Source: Gammaproteobacteria bacterium (GTDB taxonomy: Bacteria > Pseudomonadota > Gammaproteobacteria > Steroidobacterales > Steroidobacteraceae). Taken from it: a stretch of DNA of 64,000 nt. Positions 62,892 to 64,000 of the stretch are shown one piece after another. Both the position numbers and the translations under genes were made by a program. The stretch is taken from the NCBI GenBank assembly GCA_018970145.1, contig JAGWWY010000002.1, positions 390,019 through 454,018 on the forward strand. The letters are read 5' to 3'. The notes below the pieces were generated by a model that worked only from the letters and a program-made list of their open reading frames with translations, was not told the origin of the DNA and made no database searches. Position 1 is the first letter of the stretch. The number at the start of each line of letters is the position of its first letter.

Positions 62892-64000
62892 TCATCGCGA
62901 ACTGATCTTTTTCCGAAGCCAATAGGCTAACAGGAACATGAGTAGGCTCACCACGCCAAATAGCAACGGCACGCGCTGTTCCACAATAAAAGCCATTGCT
63001 GTCAGGATGCTGAGCATACCGACGATTGCGACCCAAGTAAGCCAAGGAAACGCCCACATACGAAACTGCAGTCGCTCCGGGGACTCGCGCTCGAGTCGTC
63101 GGCGTAGTACCAACTGCGATAGTGCGATTAACAAATAGACGAACACCGCAACGGTCCCGTACGAGCTGACGAGAAACGCAAACACTTTATCCGGCGAGAG
63201 ATAACTCATGACCACAGCGACATAAGCGAATGCGGAACTCCCGAGGATGGCGGCAACGGGTACGCCCCGACTGTTGACGTGCGCAAGAAATGCGGGGGCG
63301 TCACCGCGTCGGGCAAGCGCCATGAGAATCCTCGACGAGCCAAAAACACCGGAGTTGAGGGCAGACAAAAGCGCCGTCAAGATCACTACATTCATTACAT
63401 TCGCAGCAGCCGGAAGACCGAGTTGAGTAAAGACGCTGACGTACGGCTGCGTCATTTTATCGGCGTCGTTCCACGGCACGATGCAGACGACTACAAATAT
63501 GGAACCAACGTAGAAAAACAATACCCGCGAAATGACCGACTGAGCAGCGCGCGCAACGGCGCGTGCAGGTTCGGCTGATTCTGCGGCGGCGACCGTAACG
63601 AGCTCGGCACCAAAATAAAATGCCGTCGCGGCTACCGCCCCCGCCAATATGGGCGTGATCCCGTTAGGCGCAAAGCCGCCGTGCGCGGTGAGATTTGCAA
63701 ATCCGCCACCGCTCGGCCAGAAACCCAAGATATAAGCCCCTCCCAAAATCAGGAGGACAATAATCGTCACGACTTTGATCGATGCAAACCAGAACTCGCT
63801 CTCGCCCCAGGATCGCACCGACAACAAGTTTATCAACGTGAAGATTATCGTAAGAATCAGCGTACACAGCCACGGCGTGCTGTCAGGAAACCAATATGCA
63901 ATCAGGTTTGCACCGGCAACTGCTTCCAATGCCACCACAATGGTCCAAAAATACCAATACATCCAACCGGTCAAAAATCCCGCCAACTCACCAAGAGCCA
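62892..64000 (-). CDS. Amino acid permease, AAT/APC family (5' truncated by window edge)
   Basis: Membrane permease whose frame is open to the window edge, so its N-terminal helices are missing; about 369 residues are visible. The TGWMYWYFWTIVVALEA and FTLINLLSVRSWGESEFWFASIKV segments are typical of the AAT branch (GabP-like) of the APC superfamily, followed by about eight more helices. It is 141 bp upstream of tpa on the same strand, so it may import taurine or a related amino acid; this is inference. A TTG at 63986 is not a credible start because conserved sequence continues upstream. Confidence 0.9.
   Translation of the reverse strand, partial: ALGELAGFLTGWMYWYFWTIVVALEAVAGANLIAYWFPDSTPWLCTLILTIIFTLINLLSVRSWGESEFWFASIKVVTIIVLLILGGAYILGFWPSGGGFANLTAHGGFAPNGITPILAGAVAATAFYFGAELVTVAAAESAEPARAVARAAQSVISRVLFFYVGSIFVVVCIVPWNDADKMTQPYVSVFTQLGLPAAANVMNVVILTALLSALNSGVFGSSRILMALARRGDAPAFLAHVNSRGVPVAAILGSSAFAYVAVVMSYLSPDKVFAFLVSSYGTVAVFVYLLIALSQLVLRRRLERESPERLQFRMWAFPWLTWVAIVGMLSILTAMAFIVEQRVPLLFGVVSLLMFLLAYWLRKKISSR

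Overview
The window looks like a chromosomal segment of a GC-rich free-living gammaproteobacterium, closest in gene content to the Xanthomonadales/Nevskiales/Steroidobacterales side of the class. Reasons: a gammaproteobacterial Hda; the neighbourhoods hda-pgsA-DUF2066-purM-purN-DUF3108 and metG-rnfB-nth-DUF1841, which recall Xanthomonas-type genomes; a pyruvate dehydrogenase E3 that carries its own lipoyl domain; and several large TonB-dependent receptors. This placement is inference from gene content, not from a marker tree. Genes are packed tightly, with many ATGA, GTGA and TGATG start-stop overlaps. I see no rRNA, tRNA, CRISPR array, insertion sequence or prophage, and no gene-free stretch longer than about 220 bp.

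Region 1 (1-38,822) is mostly core metabolism and information processing: the end of valS, mtfA, a leftward operon from pssA through a type-4 uracil glycosylase, rimI, prfC, a UMF1-type transporter and an acyltransferase, then proS-wrbA, hda-pgsA, purM-purN, dcd-apbC, metG-rnfB-nth-DUF1841, the pyruvate dehydrogenase operon aceE-aceF-lpdA, pyrC-rnt and DUF1289-grxD. From about 29.5 kb it turns more accessory. There is a lipid A acylation/sugar modification operon (lpxL-like, GT2, LAB_N protein, ArnT-like), a probable lysine to 2-aminoadipate gene pair, a CRY-DASH photolyase with its usual DUF2256 partner, and a CitE-like lyase.

Region 2 (39,026-41,923) is a single 965-residue giant flagellin standing alone. 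Its ends are ordinary flagellin, but its middle holds three 161-residue repeats in exact register followed by three repeats of about 65 residues. This is the most unusual object in the window.

Region 3 (41,986-46,340) is a tightly overlapped five-gene operon: Baeyer-Villiger monooxygenase, short-chain dehydrogenase, alpha/beta hydrolase, and a separated DUF1214/DUF1254 pair. It reads as an alcohol to ketone to ester to acid route for an unknown, probably lipophilic substrate. Region 4 (46,423-56,805) holds two TonB-dependent receptors. One is followed by a secreted protein of unknown function. The other is in line with a cupin protein and an MFS transporter and diverges from an Lrp-VOC gene pair, with an inverted repeat between them.

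Region 5 (56,817-64,000) is a taurine dissimilation cluster: taurine:pyruvate aminotransferase (tpa), sulfoacetaldehyde acetyltransferase (xsc), phosphate acetyltransferase (pta), an AAT-family permease cut by the window edge, a RidA protein, and a small citrate synthase placed directly after xsc. Taurine nitrogen would go to alanine, sulfonate sulfur would leave as sulfite, and the two carbons would pass through acetyl phosphate and acetyl-CoA to citrate.
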